From Janthinobacterium agaricidamnosum (GTDB lineage: Bacteria; Pseudomonadota; Gammaproteobacteria; Burkholderiales; Burkholderiaceae_D), in assembly GCF_003667705.1 (NCBI RefSeq), contig NZ_CP033019.1:4154001-4218000 (forward strand): a DNA stretch of 64,000 bases, given 5' to 3'. Shown here one piece after another: positions 17,233 through 26,401 of this stretch; position 1 is the first letter of the stretch, and each line of letters begins with the position of its first letter. A program made the translations under genes and the position numbers. The notes under the pieces are model-generated. The model was not told where the DNA came from, made no database searches, and worked only from the letters and a program-made list of their open reading frames with translations.

Positions 17233-17605
17233 GTTTTGTTATTCCAATCTCTTCGTCTGGTACGAAAATCCACAATAGAAGGTAAATCACCACGCCGAAG
17301 CCGAAGGTCAATGTAAACAGGACGAAGACGAGGCGCCAGATCCACGCTTCCATGCCGGAAGCGCGGCCCAGGCCGCCGCAGACGCCGCCAAGCCAGCGGT
17401 CGTCGCGCGAACGGCGCAGGCGGTTGAATTCCTGCACCAGGTCGTTCGCCGGGCCGGCAGCGGCACCGGCGCCGGACGTGCTGTCCGGCTTGTCCAGGTT
17501 GATATTGCTCAGGAGCTTGGCTTTCGCTTGCGCGAATTCCGCGTCGCTCAGGGCGCCCGCCAGGTGCAACTCGTGCAGACGCTTGATTTCTTCAGAGATG
17601 TTCAT
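17222..17605 (-). CDS. Small membrane protein with SHOCT-like and PspC domains
   Basis: 127 residues. Residues 1-32 match a SHOCT-like short domain (IKRLHELHLAGALSDAEFAQAKAKLL). From about 66 there is a PspC domain: RWLGGVCGGLGRASGMEAWIWRLVFVL followed by a hydrophobic segment (about 88-115) and a short tail. PspC domains are linked to membrane-stress sensing. It is inserted between sucB and lpdA, with good ribosome site AGAGGA, and its 3' end overlaps the lpdA start. This placement inside a TCA operon is odd but seems to be co-expressed, not accidental. Confidence 0.88.
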   Translation of the reverse strand: MNISEEIKRLHELHLAGALSDAEFAQAKAKLLSNINLDKPDSTSGAGAAAGPANDLVQEFNRLRRSRDDRWLGGVCGGLGRASGMEAWIWRLVFVLFTLTFGFGVVIYLLLWIFVPDEEIGITKHEY

Positions 17606-17668
17606 AGGAATCCTCTTTCATTGAGATCAGCCAGCTGCGTCTTCTGGCAAGGGGTATCAGCTACATTG

Positions 17669-17688
17669 CCCCGGCGGCTACGCCGGGG
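17669..17688 (-). terminator. Hairpin downstream of sucB
   Basis: CCCCGGCG (17669-17676) and CGCCGGGG (17681-17688) with a GCTA loop, immediately past the sucB stop and before pspC. No T-run; more likely a processing or attenuation hairpin within the operon. Confidence 0.4.
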
Positions 17689-17699
17689 GACTACAGTGC

Positions 17700-18956
17700 T
17701 TACAGGTCCAGCAGCAGGCGTGCAGGATCTTCCAGCGCTTCTTTCATCGCCACCAGGCCCAGGACGGCTTCGCGGCCGTCGATGATGCGGTGGTCGTAGG
17801 ACATGGCCAGGTAGTTCATCGGACGCACCACGATCTGGCCGTTTTCGACAACGGCGCGGTCCTTGGTCGCATGCACGCCCAGGATGGCCGATTGCGGCGG
17901 GTTGATGATCGGGGTCGACAGCATGGAGCCGAAGGTGCCGCCGTTCGAGATCGAGAACGTGCCGCCCGTCAGGTCGTCCAGGGTCAGCTTGCCTTCCTTG
18001 GCTTTCGCGCCGAATTCACCGATTTTTTTCTCGATGTCGGCGATCGACAGCTGGTCCGCGTTGCGGATGATAGGCACGACCAGGCCGCGCGGCGAACCGA
18101 CGGCGATACCGATGTCGAAGTAGCCGTGGTAAACGATGTCGTTGCCGTCAACGGAAGCGTTGATGATCGGGTACTTTTTCAGGGCAGCGACGGCGGCCTT
18201 GACGAAGAAGGACATGAAGCCCAGCTTGACGCCGTGCTCTTTCTCGAACTTGTCCTTGTACTTGTTGCGCAGGTCGATGACCGGCTGCATGTTCACTTCG
18301 TTGAACGTGGTCAGGATGGCGTTCGTCGATTGCGATTGCAGCAGGCGCTCGGCGATACGTGCGCGCAGGCGGCTCATCGGCACGCGCTCTTCAGGGCGGT
18401 CGCCCAGGTTGGCGGCCGACGGCGTGGCAACTTGTTGCAGCGCCGGCTTGGCAGCGGCTGGCGCCAGCGGCGCAACGGCTGGCTTGGCGGAAGCGGCCAG
18501 GGCGTCGCCCTTGGTCACGCGGCCATCTTTGCCCGAACCGGCGACGTCGCCGGCGGACAGGCCTTTTTCGGACAGGATTTTGGCGGCGGCAGGCATGGCG
18601 ACATCGCCTTTGGTCGCAGCAGCTGGCGCCGAAGCGCTGGCGGTGTCTTGGGCAGCGGCAGCCAGGGCTGGCGCAGGCACGGCGGAGACTTCCATCGGGC
18701 TGACCTTGGCCGAGCCGTCGGTATCGATGATGGCGATGACTTCGCCGGCAACGACGGTGGCGCCGTTATCCTTGATGATTTGCACGATCACGCCAGCGGC
18801 CGGCGCCGGCAGTTCCAGCACTACTTTATCGGTTTCGATGTCGATCATGTTTTCGTCGCGCGCGACTGCTTCGCCGACTTTCTTGTGCCATGCCAGCAGG
18901 GTCGCTTCCGCAACCGATTCCGACAACTGGGGAACTTTGACTTCGATTTGTGCCAT
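17700..18956 (-). CDS. sucB: 2-oxoglutarate dehydrogenase E2 (dihydrolipoyl succinyltransferase)
   Basis: 418 residues. One lipoyl domain at 1-77 with the lipoylated Lys44 in [10 protein letters not shown], an Ala/Pro-rich hinge, an E3/E1-binding domain at about 118-155 ([26 protein letters not shown]), a second linker, and the catalytic domain from about 188 with the active-site [12 protein letters not shown] near the C-terminus. A single lipoyl domain and the succinyltransferase-like core mark this as the 2-oxoglutarate, not pyruvate, complex. Follows sucA by 116 bases with a hairpin between. Also called odhB. Confidence 0.97.
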   Translation of the reverse strand: MAQIEVKVPQLSESVAEATLLAWHKKVGEAVARDENMIDIETDKVVLELPAPAAGVIVQIIKDNGATVVAGEVIAIIDTDGSAKVSPMEVSAVPAPALAAAAQDTASASAPAAATKGDVAMPAAAKILSEKGLSAGDVAGSGKDGRVTKGDALAASAKPAVAPLAPAAAKPALQQVATPSAANLGDRPEERVPMSRLRARIAERLLQSQSTNAILTTFNEVNMQPVIDLRNKYKDKFEKEHGVKLGFMSFFVKAAVAALKKYPIINASVDGNDIVYHGYFDIGIAVGSPRGLVVPIIRNADQLSIADIEKKIGEFGAKAKEGKLTLDDLTGGTFSISNGGTFGSMLSTPIINPPQSAILGVHATKDRAVVENGQIVVRPMNYLAMSYDHRIIDGREAVLGLVAMKEALEDPARLLLDL

Positions 18957-18984
18957 GTAAAACTCCGTTTATTTTGTTATTGCG

Positions 18985-19012
18985 GCGCCGCCCTGCGTAG
19001 CAAGGGCGGCGC
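18985..19012 (-). other. Intercistronic hairpin between sucA and sucB
   Basis: Ten-base arms GCGCCGCCCT (18985-18994) and AGGGCGGCGC (19003-19012), 8-base loop. No T-run in the direction of transcription, so it probably shapes mRNA stability or partial termination between the E1 and E2 genes. Confidence 0.45.
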
Positions 19013-19072
19013 TCCGTCATGATGTATGCGAGCAGGCGCCATGCACTCGCATGGCGCCCCTTATCGAGCCAC

Positions 19073-21925
19073 TTACTTGGTCAGGATAAAACCCTTCAGC
19101 TTCGAGAATGCCGTTTCCAGCAGGTCTTTTTGCTGGGCGTAGTGCTTGTCATAGTAACCGACAGCAGGCGACGCCGAAGCAGGACGGCCGGCGTAGGCCA
19201 GACGCTGACCCGATTCCAGGCCTTCGAAGATGTTGTGCTGGATCTGGAACCAGGCGCCCTGGTTTTGCGGCTCGTCCTGTGCCCAGACGACTTCGACCAG
19301 GTTCGGGAACTTCTTCAGTTCAGCAGCGAACGACTTGTGCGGGAACGGATACAGCTGTTCCAGGCGCACGATGGCCGTGTCGGTCTGGCCACGGGTCTTG
19401 CGTGCGTTGACCAGGTCGTAGTAGACCTTGCCCGAGCAGGCGACCACGCGCTTGACTTTCTTGGCGTCGATTTTGTCGTCGACTTCGCCGATGACGGTCT
19501 GGAAACCGCCCTTGGCCAGGTCGGTCAGCGGCGAACCGGCATCCTTGTTGCGCAGCAGCGACTTCGGCGTCAGGATGACCAGCGGCTTGCGGAACTGGCG
19601 CACCATCTGGCGGCGCAGCAAATGGAAGATCTGCGAAGCCGTCGTCGGCTGCACCACTTGCATGTTGTTGTCTGCGCACAGCTGCAGGAAACGCTCGGGA
19701 CGCGCGGACGAGTGCTCAGGACCCTGGCCTTCGTAACCGTGCGGCAGCATCATGACCAGGCCCGAAGCGCGGCCCCACTTCACTTCGCCGGAGCTGATGA
19801 ATTGGTCGATCACCACTTGCGCGCCGTTGGCGAAGTCGCCGAACTGGGCTTCCCAGATCGTCAGGGTGTTCGGTTCAGCGGTCGAGTAGCCGTATTCGAA
19901 GGCCAGTACGGCTTCTTCGGACAGCACCGAGTCGATGACGGTGAACGGCGCCTGGTTGTCCGACACGTTTTGCAGCGGAATGTAGGTGCCTGCATCCCAA
20001 CGCTCGCGGTTCTGGTCATGCAGCACGGCGTGGCGGTGCACGAAGGTGCCGCGGCCGGCATCCTGGCCCGTCAGGCGGATGGCGTAGCCGGACGATACCA
20101 GCGATGCGTAGGCCAGGTGTTCGCCCATGCCCCAGTCCAGGTTCATTTCGCCGCGGCCCATGGTGGCACGGTCGCCCAGCACTTTTTCCACCAGCGAGTG
20201 GACCTTGAAGTCTTCCGGCACGGTGGTGATGCGGGTGGCCAGGCGTTTCAGTTCCGTCATCGGCACGGCGGTGTCGGCCGAATCGGTCCATTTCTTGTTC
20301 AGGAACGGCAGCCAGTCGACGGCGTACTTGTTCTTGAAGTTCGAGATGACGGGATCGACGGTGTGCTTGCCGGCGTCCATGGCGTCGCGGAACGCTGCCA
20401 CCATCTTGTCGCCGCCATCGGCAGGGATCACGCCTTGCGCTACCAGCTTGTCCGCGTACAGCTTGCGGGTGCCTGGATGCTGGCCGATCTTCTTGTACAT
20501 CAGCGGCTGCGTCAGTGCCGGCGTATCTTGCTCGTTGTGGCCAAGCTTGCGGTAGCAGATGATGTCGAGGACGATGTCCTTCTTGAATTCCATGCGGTAG
20601 TCGAGCGCGATCTGCGTCGCCAGTACCACGGCTTCCGGATCATCGGCGTTGATGTGCAGGACCGGTGCTTCGATCATCTTGACGACGTCCGAGCAGTACA
20701 GGGTCGAGCGTGCATCGCGCGGATCCGAGGTGGTGAAACCGATCTGGTTGTTGATCACGATATGCACCGTGCCGCCGGTATGGTAGCCACGGGTTTGCGC
20801 CAGATTCAGCGTTTCCATGACCACGCCCTGGCCGGCGAAAGCGGCATCGCCGTGCACCAGGATAGGCAGCACTTGCGCGCCCTGCGCGTCGCCGCGGCGG
20901 TCCATGCGGGCCTTGACGGAACCTTCGACCACAGGGTTGACGATTTCCAGGTGCGACGGGTTGAACGCCAGCGACAGGTGGACCGGGCCGCCTGCGGTGG
21001 AGATGTCCGACGAGAAGCCCTGATGGTATTTCACGTCGCCGGCAGGCAGGTCATCGCCATGCTTGCCTTCGAATTCTTCGAACAGTTCCTGCGGCGCCTT
21101 GCCCAGGGTGTTCACCAGCACGTTCAGGCGGCCGCGGTGGGCCATGCCGATCACGATTTCCTGCACGCCTTTTTCGCCGGCGCGCTGGATGGTTTCATCC
21201 ATCGAGGCGATGAAGGTTTCGCCGCCTTCCAGGGAGAAGCGCTTCTGGCCCACGTAGCGGGTGTGCAGATAGCGTTCCAGGCCTTCAGCCGCGGTGAGGC
21301 GGTCGAGGATGTGGATTTTTTTCTCTGGGGTGAAATTCGGGGTGGAACGGATCGATTCCAGTTTCTCTTGCAGCCAGCGCTTTTCGGCCGGATCGGAGAT
21401 GTACATGAATTCGGCGCCGATCGAACGCGTATAGGTATCGCGCAGATAGTTGAGCAGATCGCGCAGGGTGGCGGTCTCGGGGCCAAAATAGGTATTGCTG
21501 ATGTTGAACACGGTGTCCATGTCCGCGTCGGTGAAACCGTAGAAGCTCGGCTCGAGCTCAGGGATCATCGGACGCTCCTGGCGTTGCAGCGGATCCAGGT
21601 TGGCCCAGTGCGAACCGAGGTAGCGGTAAGCGGCGATCAACTGCGTGGCGGCGACGCGCTTGCGGCCCATTTCAGCATCGAAGGAAGCGGTCACTGTGCG
21701 GATCGGACCTGCTTTTGCGCGCTCGGCGAACGAGGCGACGACGGAGGCATGTGCCACGTCAGGCTTGTTGGTGCCATCGACGGCAGGCACGTGCTGCATT
21801 GCGTCGAAGTAGGAACGCCAGTTATCGGGTACCGAGCCTGGATTGTTCAGATACGCCTCGTACAGGTCTTCCACGTACGGAGCATTCCCACCGAACAGGT
21901 AGGAGTTGGTCGTTAATTGCTGCAT
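19073..21925 (-). CDS. sucA: 2-oxoglutarate dehydrogenase E1
   Basis: Thiamine-diphosphate decarboxylase of the TCA cycle; 950 residues, normal length. N-terminal segment with NSYLFGGNAPYVEDLYEAYL, then IGMAHRGRLNVLVNTLGK and the ThDP-binding region around HGDAAFAGQGVVMETLNL and HIVINNQIGFTTS. The transketolase pyrimidine domain has LTGQDAGRGTFVHRHAV and LPHGYEGQGPEHSSAR. First gene of sucA-sucB-pspC-lpdA. Ribosome site AAAGGTGAG. A long open frame on the opposite strand is a by-product of GC-rich codon use. Confidence 0.98.
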   Translation of the reverse strand: MQQLTTNSYLFGGNAPYVEDLYEAYLNNPGSVPDNWRSYFDAMQHVPAVDGTNKPDVAHASVVASFAERAKAGPIRTVTASFDAEMGRKRVAATQLIAAYRYLGSHWANLDPLQRQERPMIPELEPSFYGFTDADMDTVFNISNTYFGPETATLRDLLNYLRDTYTRSIGAEFMYISDPAEKRWLQEKLESIRSTPNFTPEKKIHILDRLTAAEGLERYLHTRYVGQKRFSLEGGETFIASMDETIQRAGEKGVQEIVIGMAHRGRLNVLVNTLGKAPQELFEEFEGKHGDDLPAGDVKYHQGFSSDISTAGGPVHLSLAFNPSHLEIVNPVVEGSVKARMDRRGDAQGAQVLPILVHGDAAFAGQGVVMETLNLAQTRGYHTGGTVHIVINNQIGFTTSDPRDARSTLYCSDVVKMIEAPVLHINADDPEAVVLATQIALDYRMEFKKDIVLDIICYRKLGHNEQDTPALTQPLMYKKIGQHPGTRKLYADKLVAQGVIPADGGDKMVAAFRDAMDAGKHTVDPVISNFKNKYAVDWLPFLNKKWTDSADTAVPMTELKRLATRITTVPEDFKVHSLVEKVLGDRATMGRGEMNLDWGMGEHLAYASLVSSGYAIRLTGQDAGRGTFVHRHAVLHDQNRERWDAGTYIPLQNVSDNQAPFTVIDSVLSEEAVLAFEYGYSTAEPNTLTIWEAQFGDFANGAQVVIDQFISSGEVKWGRASGLVMMLPHGYEGQGPEHSSARPERFLQLCADNNMQVVQPTTASQIFHLLRRQMVRQFRKPLVILTPKSLLRNKDAGSPLTDLAKGGFQTVIGEVDDKIDAKKVKRVVACSGKVYYDLVNARKTRGQTDTAIVRLEQLYPFPHKSFAAELKKFPNLVEVVWAQDEPQNQGAWFQIQHNIFEGLESGQRLAYAGRPASASPAVGYYDKHYAQQKDLLETAFSKLKGFILTK

Positions 21926-22070
21926 ATATTGCTCACCTTTCTTCGCGCTTCGCGAGGAATTAGCGGGTTAATCTAACCTTCCGCGACACGGCCTGACCGG
22001 TTAGCGGATTGCACATCAAGTTGTGGGGAAGGGCTTTTTTATTGCACCAGCATTCTGCATACCGTCATTT

Positions 22071-22100
22071 AGAATAGCACGCGGTATTGTAACGCAACAA
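22071..22100 (-). promoter_or_regulatory. Candidate sigma-70 promoter for sucA
   Basis: Read leftward: -35 TTGTTG (22095-22100), 18-base spacer, extended -10 TGC-TATTCT (22071-22076). About 145 bases upstream of the sucA start. Weak match, chosen by eye. Confidence 0.35.
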
Positions 22101-22182
22101 CTGCAAGTTGAATTTTATTTGGCAAGCAAATGTAAGCTGTGTTGTTGATTTTCCCGGGCTTGCAAGCCTGTCACTGTTGTGC

Positions 22183-23157
22183 TTACGGCACATCGGCGGC
22201 CCTGCCGGCGTGCCGCTTGCGCCCAACTGGTCTGCCCGGCAACGGCCCCGCCGCGATGGCCGCCAGCCAATCAGGATCGCCGGCAAACCACTCGACCAGA
22301 AAGTCGAGCATGGTGCGCAGCAGCGGCGACATGTGCTGGCGCGAAGTGTAGACACCATAGATGCCCATATCCTGCGGCACGTAAGCGGGCAGCAGTTCCA
22401 CCAGCTGTCCGCTGGCGATCAGCGGCGCGGCCGAATAGCGCGGCTGCATGGCGATGCCCGCCCCCGCCACCGTGGCCACCAGCAAGACCAGCGACTCATT
22501 CGCCGACAGGCGGCCGCTGACGGGGACAGTGAGCGCTTCCCCGTCATGCGTAAATTGCCACAGGCTCTTGCCGAAATACGTGTACGTCAGACAGTTGTGC
22601 AGGGCCAGGTCTTCCGCCCGGCGCGGCGTGCCGTGCGCCGCCAGGTACGATGGTGCGGCGCACACCACCGACGCGCAGCTGGCCAGCTGGCGCGCGATCA
22701 GGTTCGGTTCAAGCGCGTTCGTGATGCGGATCGCCAGGTCGATGCGCTGTTCCACCAGGTTGACGGCGCGGTTCTCCATCTGCAGGTCGACGGCGGCGCG
22801 CGGGTAGCGCCGCAGGTAAGCGGTCACTGCGCCAGCGAGCGCCGTCTGCGCCAAGGATTGCGAGCAGGTGATGCGCAACAAGCCGTGCGGCGTGTCGACG
22901 CCCTCGGGCGAGGTGACGGCCATGGCGCCGGCCACTTCCAGCATCTGCCGGCAGCGCGCCAGGGTGGCGTCGCCCGCATCCGTCAGGCTCAGGCGGCGCG
23001 TGGTGCGATGCAACAGGCGCGCCCCCGCCCACTCTTCCATCTCGGCCAGGTAGCGCGTCACCATGGCGCGCGACATGTCGAGCGCCTCGCTGGCGGCCAC
23101 CATGCTGCCCCGCTCGGCGATGGCGACGAATACTTGTGCGGCGGTGATACGGTCCAT
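22183..23157 (-). CDS. LysR-family transcriptional regulator
   Basis: 324 residues. N-terminal winged helix-turn-helix (ITAAQVFVAIAERGSMVAASEALDMSRAMVTRYLAEME) and a LysR substrate-binding domain from about 90 with a CrgA/AaeR-type pattern (DTPHGLLRITCSQSLAQTAL). It is divergent from the metallo-beta-lactamase-fold gene with 115 bases between, the usual layout of a LysR regulator and its target. The C-terminus has a Pro/Gly/Arg-rich extension. Effector unknown. Confidence 0.92.
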   Translation of the reverse strand: MDRITAAQVFVAIAERGSMVAASEALDMSRAMVTRYLAEMEEWAGARLLHRTTRRLSLTDAGDATLARCRQMLEVAGAMAVTSPEGVDTPHGLLRITCSQSLAQTALAGAVTAYLRRYPRAAVDLQMENRAVNLVEQRIDLAIRITNALEPNLIARQLASCASVVCAAPSYLAAHGTPRRAEDLALHNCLTYTYFGKSLWQFTHDGEALTVPVSGRLSANESLVLLVATVAGAGIAMQPRYSAAPLIASGQLVELLPAYVPQDMGIYGVYTSRQHMSPLLRTMLDFLVEWFAGDPDWLAAIAAGPLPGRPVGRKRHAGRAADVP

Positions 23158-23272
23158 GCGCTACTCCTTGATTCATCCGATCCATGCAACTAAGTATTGC
23201 AATCTACCCTATTTGTCGCGCCTGGTCGAAAGGATAATATGCGAGATGAGCACCTAATGCAGAAAGAATAAT

Positions 23273-23728
23273 ATGTTTGCACGCGCCGCCCTTCCCTCCC
23301 GTACCTTGGAAACCTTCCAGCTCGATGTACTGGGCCGCGCACCGTCCACTTCGCTGCTGCTGAGCGGCGTGGCCGACGCCATCCTCGTCAATGCCCAGTT
23401 CCTGCGCGACGATGCGGCGCAGTTAGCGCACACCATCGCCGCCAGCGGCAAGCGCCTGATCACCATCTATATCAGCGCGGCCGAACCGCAAGCGTATTTC
23501 GGTCTGGACGTGCTGCGGCTAGCCTTTCCGCAAGCCCGCATCCTCGCCAGCGGCGCCACGGTCGAAGCGATCCGCCGCCAGGCCAGCGCCAGGGTCGCCC
23601 ACTGGGGCGGCATCCTCAAGCACAATGCGCCGCGCTGCATCGTCATGCCCCAGCCCTATGAAGGCAGCAGCCTGCAGCTGGAGGGGCGGCAGGTCGCGCT
23701 GCGCCAGCTCGAAGCAGCGCTGAACTGA
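23273..23728 (+). CDS. Metallo-beta-lactamase-fold protein lacking the metal-binding motif
   Basis: 151 residues, about half of a normal MBL-fold hydrolase. The opening (APSTSLLLSGVADAILVNAQF), the ASGKRLITIYIS strand and FGLDVLRLAFPQARILASGATVEAIRRQAS align with MBL-fold hydrolases common in Burkholderiales. Where those have THxHxDHxFG, this protein reads ISAAEPQAYFG (about 67-77), so every metal ligand of the first site is gone, and the part carrying the other ligands is absent. Either a decaying gene or a protein repurposed for binding. The frame is clean and the start has no strong ribosome site. Divergent from the LysR gene. Confidence 0.65.
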   Translation: MFARAALPSRTLETFQLDVLGRAPSTSLLLSGVADAILVNAQFLRDDAAQLAHTIAASGKRLITIYISAAEPQAYFGLDVLRLAFPQARILASGATVEAIRRQASARVAHWGGILKHNAPRCIVMPQPYEGSSLQLEGRQVALRQLEAALN

Positions 23729-23745
23729 GGCCGCTCCGGCCGGTT

Positions 23746-24288
23746 CTACAACGCAGCCAGGAAGCGCTCATACTCTTGCGCGCTGCGCGCCAGCCGCTCG
23801 GCATAGCCCGTTTCTTTCGGCCCGTCTTCCGCGCCATAGAAGGCGAAGAAGCGGCCATTGTCGGCGCCGATATACGCCAGGGTGACATCGAACGGCGCCA
23901 GCAGCTGCGCCAGGGTGACGTTCCACTTGCCTTGCGGCGTGAAGTCTTCCTCGCGGATGCCTGCCGTGACGGCCAGCGCCACCTTGCGGCCCCTGAAGGC
24001 GTCGCCGCCCGAGCCGTAGGCCCAGCCATACGCCAGCACCTCGTCGAGCCACCGCTTGAGCAGGGGCGGGCAGTTGAACCAGTACACGGGGAACTGCAAG
24101 ACCACGTGGGCGTGCGACTCCACCAGCTCCTGTTCGCGCGCCACATCGATGTGCCCGTCCGGATAAGCCTGGTGCACGTCGTGGATGGTATAGCGGTCCG
24201 GATACCGCGCCAGTTCCTGCAGCCAGCGCTTGTTGGCCACCGACGTGGCGAGGGAGGGATGGAAGACGATCACAAGGGTTTTCATCAT
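23746..24288 (-). CDS. NAD(P)H oxidoreductase, flavodoxin-2 fold (MdaB/KefF/YwrO-like)
   Basis: 180 residues from the first of two ATGs (24286-24288), with AGGA seven bases upstream. Pattern KTLVIVFHPSLATSVANKRWLQEL at the start (FMN phosphate loop), VLQFPVYWFNCPPLLKRWLDEVLAYGWAYG in the middle, then FRGRKVALAVTAG, all typical of FMN-dependent NAD(P)H:quinone reductases. Two-electron reduction of quinones or electrophiles is the likely role. A promoter whose -35 is covered by a palindrome lies upstream, and an HxlR regulator gene follows further upstream on the same strand. Confidence 0.88.
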   Translation of the reverse strand: MMKTLVIVFHPSLATSVANKRWLQELARYPDRYTIHDVHQAYPDGHIDVAREQELVESHAHVVLQFPVYWFNCPPLLKRWLDEVLAYGWAYGSGGDAFRGRKVALAVTAGIREEDFTPQGKWNVTLAQLLAPFDVTLAYIGADNGRFFAFYGAEDGPKETGYAERLARSAQEYERFLAAL

Positions 24289-24404
24289 GCTGCTTTCCTG
24301 AAAATGAAAGGGATGCACCGGCCCCGCCTTTTCAAAAAAGCAGGCAAGCCGATGCCCTGCTCTATGGCGCACCGCACGTGCCGCGCGCTTCCAAGGGCAG
24401 AAAC

Positions 24405-24433
24405 AGCATAGCCATGCTGGGTACTTTTCACAA
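24405..24433 (-). promoter_or_regulatory. Candidate promoter of the NAD(P)H oxidoreductase gene
   Basis: Read leftward: -35 TTGTGA (24428-24433), 17-base spacer, -10 TATGCT (24405-24410). The -35 lies inside the palindrome at 24421-24437, as expected for repression. Confidence 0.5.
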
Positions 24434-24437
24434 GTAC
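24421..24437. promoter_or_regulatory. Candidate HxlR operator GTACTT-N5-AAGTAC
   Basis: Perfect 6-base inverted arms GTACTT (24421-24426) and AAGTAC (24432-24437). HxlR-family repressors such as YodB bind palindromes of this general kind. It overlaps the -35 of the oxidoreductase promoter. The link to the adjacent HxlR protein is inferred from position. Confidence 0.5.
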
Positions 24438-24512
24438 GCACATTAACTACCCATACCATACAAAAAGTAAGCTACTAGACTATGGAAAAGCGCCTTGCCA
24501 GGTGCATCCGCA

Positions 24513-24854
24513 TCAGACTGGCTGGTGCCGCTCGCCCCACTCGCAGAGGGTATGCAGCACGGGGATCAGCGAGTCCCCCTTGCTGGAGAGCGAGTATTCC
24601 ACCTTGGGCGGCACTTGCGGATACTCCTTGCGGACGATCAGCGCGTCCGCTTCCAGCTCCTTCAGCACGACGCTGAGGGTCTTGAAGGCGATGCCGCCCA
24701 GATGCCGCTTGAGTTCGTTATGCCGCAGCACCTTGTTTTCCGCCAGCGCGTACAGGATCAGCATCTTGTATTTCCCGCCGATCAGCGACAAGGTGTAGCC
24801 AAATGCAGTCTCGCCGAGGGCCACGCCGCTCGGGGCGCAGGTTTCTTCATTCAT
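24513..24854 (-). CDS. HxlR-family transcriptional regulator
   Basis: 113 residues from the ATG at 24852-24854. The winged helix is typical (FGYTLSLIGGKYKMLILYAL, LRHNELKRHLGGIAFKTLSVVLKELEADALIVRKEYPQVPPKVEYSLS). Cys6 precedes the domain; in B. subtilis YodB and CatR a Cys at this place senses quinones and electrophiles. A second Cys lies near the C-terminus (LCEWGERH). Its likely target is the oxidoreductase gene 224 bases downstream on the same strand. Redox sensing here is inference from Cys position and neighbour. Confidence 0.9.
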   Translation of the reverse strand: MNEETCAPSGVALGETAFGYTLSLIGGKYKMLILYALAENKVLRHNELKRHLGGIAFKTLSVVLKELEADALIVRKEYPQVPPKVEYSLSSKGDSLIPVLHTLCEWGERHQPV

Positions 24855-24927
24855 CGCGTTGTGCTTCCTGTTGGTCAGAGTGCGAGCATAACAGCCCGGC
24901 GGCCCCGGCTTGCGTCGAGCACGCGCA

Positions 24928-24956
24928 TAAAAAAACGGGCCGAAGCCCGTTTTTTT
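24928..24956. terminator. Bidirectional Rho-independent terminator after gltA
   Basis: A-run (24928-24934), stem ACGGGC (24935-24940) and GCCCGT (24945-24950) around a CGAA loop, T-run from 24951. It ends gltA transcription and isolates it from the HxlR gene. Confidence 0.85.
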
Positions 24957-24978
24957 GTTTGCTCGATACCGCTCTGGA

Positions 24979-26280
24979 TTAACGCTTGTCCAGTGGCAGT
25001 ACTTCACGCGTGGTCGAACCGACGAACAGCTGGCGCGGACGGCCGATCTTTTGCTCTGGGTCGGCGATCATTTCGTTCCACTGGGCGATCCAGCCGATCG
25101 TACGGGCCATAGCGAAGATACCGGTGAACAGCGATACAGGGATGCCCAGCGCCGATTGCACGATGCCCGAGTAGAAGTCGACGTTCGGGTACAGTTTGCG
25201 CGACACGAAGTATTCGTCGTTCAGCGCAATCTTTTCCAGTTCCATCGCCAGCTTGAACAGCGGATCGTCTTGCAGACCCAGTTCTTGCAGCACTTCGTAG
25301 CAGGTTTCACGCATCAGCTTGGCGCGTGGATCGAAGTTCTTGTACACGCGGTGGCCAAAGCCCATCAGCTTGACGCCCGAGTTCTTGTCCTTGACTTGCG
25401 CGATGAAGGCAGGGATGTTCTCGACGGTGCCGATTTCTTTCAGCATGTTCAGTGCCGCTTCGTTGGCGCCGCCGTGGGCAGGGCCCCACAGGCAGGCGAT
25501 ACCGGCAGCGATACAGGCGAACGGGTTGGCGCCCGACGAACCGGCCAGACGGACGGTCGAAGTCGATGCGTTTTGCTCGTGGTCCGCATGCAGGATCAGG
25601 ATGCGGTCCAGGGCGCGCACCAGCACGTCGTTGACCTTGTACTCTTCGCACGGGTTGGCGAACATCATGTGCATGAAGTTGGCGCTGTACGACAGGTCGT
25701 TACGTGGGTACACGAACGGCTGGCCGACCGAGTACTTGTAGGTCATGGCGACCAGGGTCGGCATCTTGGCGATCAGGCGGATGGCCGACACTTCGCGGTG
25801 ACGCGGGTCGTTGATGTCCAGCGAGTCATGGTAGAACGATGCCAGCGCGCCGACGGTGCCCACCAGGACCGACATCGGATGCGCGTCGCGGCGGAAGCCA
25901 CGGAAGAAGAATTGCATCTGTTCGTGCACCATCGTGTGCTTGGTGACGGTGTCGACGAACTTGGCTTTCTGCGCCGCGTTCGGCAGTTCGCCGTTCAGCA
26001 ACAGGTAGCACGATTCCATGAAGTCGGCGTTGACGGCCAACTGCTCGATCGGGTAACCACGGTACAGCAGCTCGCCCTTGTCGCCGTCGATGTAGGTGAT
26101 CGACGAGTTGCAGGCGGCCGTCGACATAAAGCCTGGGTCGTAGGTGAACTTGCCGCTACCGGCGTACAGTTTGCGGATGTCGATGACATCCGGGCCAACC
26201 GTGCCTTTGTAGATTGGAAATTCAAGCGATGGGCTGCCATCGGAGAACGACAGGGTAGCTTTTGTGTCAGAGATATTCAT
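24979..26280 (-). CDS. gltA: Citrate synthase
   Basis: Condenses oxaloacetate and acetyl-CoA; 433 residues, the size of the NADH-regulated hexameric type of Gram-negative bacteria. Catalytic His in [17 protein letters not shown] and in [14 protein letters not shown], catalytic Asp in the C-terminal region, and [36 protein letters not shown] typical of the N-terminal domain. Good ribosome site AAGGAAGAG. Last gene of the leftward sdhCDAB-sdhE-gltA block, followed by a strong terminator. Confidence 0.98.
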   Translation of the reverse strand: MNISDTKATLSFSDGSPSLEFPIYKGTVGPDVIDIRKLYAGSGKFTYDPGFMSTAACNSSITYIDGDKGELLYRGYPIEQLAVNADFMESCYLLLNGELPNAAQKAKFVDTVTKHTMVHEQMQFFFRGFRRDAHPMSVLVGTVGALASFYHDSLDINDPRHREVSAIRLIAKMPTLVAMTYKYSVGQPFVYPRNDLSYSANFMHMMFANPCEEYKVNDVLVRALDRILILHADHEQNASTSTVRLAGSSGANPFACIAAGIACLWGPAHGGANEAALNMLKEIGTVENIPAFIAQVKDKNSGVKLMGFGHRVYKNFDPRAKLMRETCYEVLQELGLQDDPLFKLAMELEKIALNDEYFVSRKLYPNVDFYSGIVQSALGIPVSLFTGIFAMARTIGWIAQWNEMIADPEQKIGRPRQLFVGSTTREVLPLDKR

Positions 26281-26401
26281 GGGCTCTTCCTTCTCGGGAG
26301 TGAGTCGAAATTAAAATCAAAAATTCTGGCTGCAATTCGCACCGCATTCGGCAGTGCTACAGCGCGCCACTCGCACCGTTTGCAATATATCGCCCAGGCG
26401 T

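Noticed and set aside
19019..21916. Long open frame of about 965 codons on the plus strand opposite sucA
   Set aside because: Amino-acid content is His/Arg/Gln-rich with no family motif, while the minus strand encodes a complete sucA. Antisense open frames are common in GC-rich genes.
22183..24854. Genomic island between sucA and gltA
   Set aside because: The four genes are accessory, but composition looks like the neighbours and no integrase, tRNA or direct repeats flank them.
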